64,000 nucleotides of DNA from Paracoccus aestuarii. Lineage in GTDB: Bacteria; Pseudomonadota; Alphaproteobacteria; Rhodobacterales; Rhodobacteraceae. Under the pieces are notes generated by a model. The model was not told the origin of the DNA and ran no database searches. It was given only the letters and a program-made list of their open reading frames with translations. The stretch lies in NCBI RefSeq assembly GCF_028553885.1, contig NZ_CP067169.1, positions 248,001 through 312,000 of the forward strand, read 5' to 3'. Each line of letters opens with the position of its first letter. The stretch's first letter is position 1. Of this stretch, positions 63,608-64,000 are shown in pieces. Position numbers and translations under genes: made by a program.

Positions 63608-64000
63608 GCCGCGCCTCGGCCCGGGCCAGGTCCTCGGGGGTGTTTATATTGGCGAAGGGATCGCCCGCCCACAGGACCAGCCCCGCCTGATGGGCCTGGG
63701 TGAAATCGCGCATCCGCCGCCGATCCGCGGCCAGGGCGCGGGCCAGCGCCGGGCGCAGCGCCACGGGCCACAGCCCGAAGGTCGGGTGATCGCGCGGCGG
63801 CCCGCCCTGTTGGGGCCCCGCGCTGGCGGCGATGGCCAGCCCCTGCGGCCCCCGCCCCGCCGCCAGCCGCGCGGCCAGATCGGCGGGGGGGCAAGGCGAA
63901 TCGCCCGCCACCGTCAGCACGTGATCCGCGCCGATCGACGCGGCCCAATCCATCGCCGCCAGCACGCCCGCCAAGGGGCCGGGCCGGTCGGGCAGGCTGT
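63594..64000 (-). CDS. mobA: Molybdenum cofactor guanylyltransferase MobA (5' end outside window)
   Basis: C-terminal part of a GT-A fold nucleotidyltransferase. The visible chain reads SLPDRPGPLAGVLAAMDWAA followed by ADHVLTVAGDSPCPPADLA, the family's acceptor and metal-binding (DSP) segment, and ends FANINTPEDLARAEARLAG. MobA attaches GMP to molybdopterin to form the bis-MGD cofactor. The N-terminal GTP loop lies beyond base 64000. The stop overlaps the start of the following gene by 14 bases. Confidence 0.87.
   Translation of the reverse strand, partial: SLPDRPGPLAGVLAAMDWAASIGADHVLTVAGDSPCPPADLAARLAAGRGPQGLAIAASAGPQQGGPPRDHPTFGLWPVALRPALARALAADRRRMRDFTQAHQAGLVLWAGDPFANINTPEDLARAEARLAGL

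Noticed and set aside
1..64000. CRISPR array, insertion sequence, prophage or integrase attachment site
   Set aside because: No regularly spaced repeats, transposase, integrase or phage genes are present; the tRNA-Leu is not followed by an integrase or a repeated tRNA 3' end.

Overview
The window is a dense, GC-rich (roughly two-thirds G+C) stretch of chromosome with almost no spacer DNA. It most likely comes from a Paracoccus-like member of the Rhodobacterales (Alphaproteobacteria). Indicators are the petABC (fbc) cytochrome bc1 operon, the dnaK-dnaJ pair with a CTTG-N17-CCTATAT heat-shock promoter, an alphaproteobacterial serC leader RNA, an FzlA-like division protein, an NDUFA9-like Rossmann protein, HspQ, TrhO, and the DUF5928-type glycosyltransferase. 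I see no insertion sequence, prophage, CRISPR array or origin. Nearly all genes look intact. The two end genes (mutS, mobA) are cut by the window.

Layout. 1-2.3 kb: end of mutS and aroC. 2.3-10.2 kb, minus strand: a ribokinase-like gene, the bc1 operon petABC, radC, and dnaK-dnaJ. 10.4-21.7 kb: a surface-glycan island with a KpsM/Wzm-type export permease, cysQ, a CMP-Kdo synthetase, galU, galE, two paralogous family-2 glycosyltransferases, a GT14-DUF5928 protein, a double-domain sulfotransferase and a phosphohexomutase. 21.8-25.8 kb: NTF2-like, GNAT and nitrilase genes with overlapping ends, then arfB, a Nudix hydrolase and an unusually short PiT phosphate transporter. 25.8-32.8 kb: pncA-pncB (NAD salvage), a DASS carboxylate transporter, trhO and maeB. 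32.8-38.9 kb: the Anbu (proteasome-like) protease set with transglutaminase, alpha-E and ATP-grasp genes, split by an opposite-strand cyclic nucleotidase. 39.1-47.5 kb: thiolase, a STAS/HATPase switch pair, hspQ, a phosphatase, serC-serA with a leader RNA, tRNA-Leu(CAG), NDUFA9-like and uppP. 47.5-54.4 kb: gltD, a small secreted unknown, and gltB. 54.4-64 kb: MliC-type lysozyme inhibitor opposite mtgA, fzlA, queG, cobA, photolyase-SDR, periplasmic glutathione peroxidase with a TspO-like membrane protein, a LacI regulator, and a DUF429-like gene overlapping mobA.

How the genes fit together. The glycan island supplies activated sugars (UDP-Glc, UDP-Gal, CMP-Kdo, a hexose-1-phosphate), glycosyltransferases, a sulfotransferase, an export permease, and CysQ, which removes the PAP left by sulfotransfer. 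This is consistent with a sulfated surface polysaccharide or glycoconjugate. The Anbu/transglutaminase/alpha-E/ATP-grasp set is a recognised but functionally obscure conserved cluster. The least explained non-coding signals are the alternative hairpins before gltD, the three copies of an intergenic CCCCGGGGTATTT...CAACGAAGAA element, and the repeats around the start of the second glycosyltransferase.
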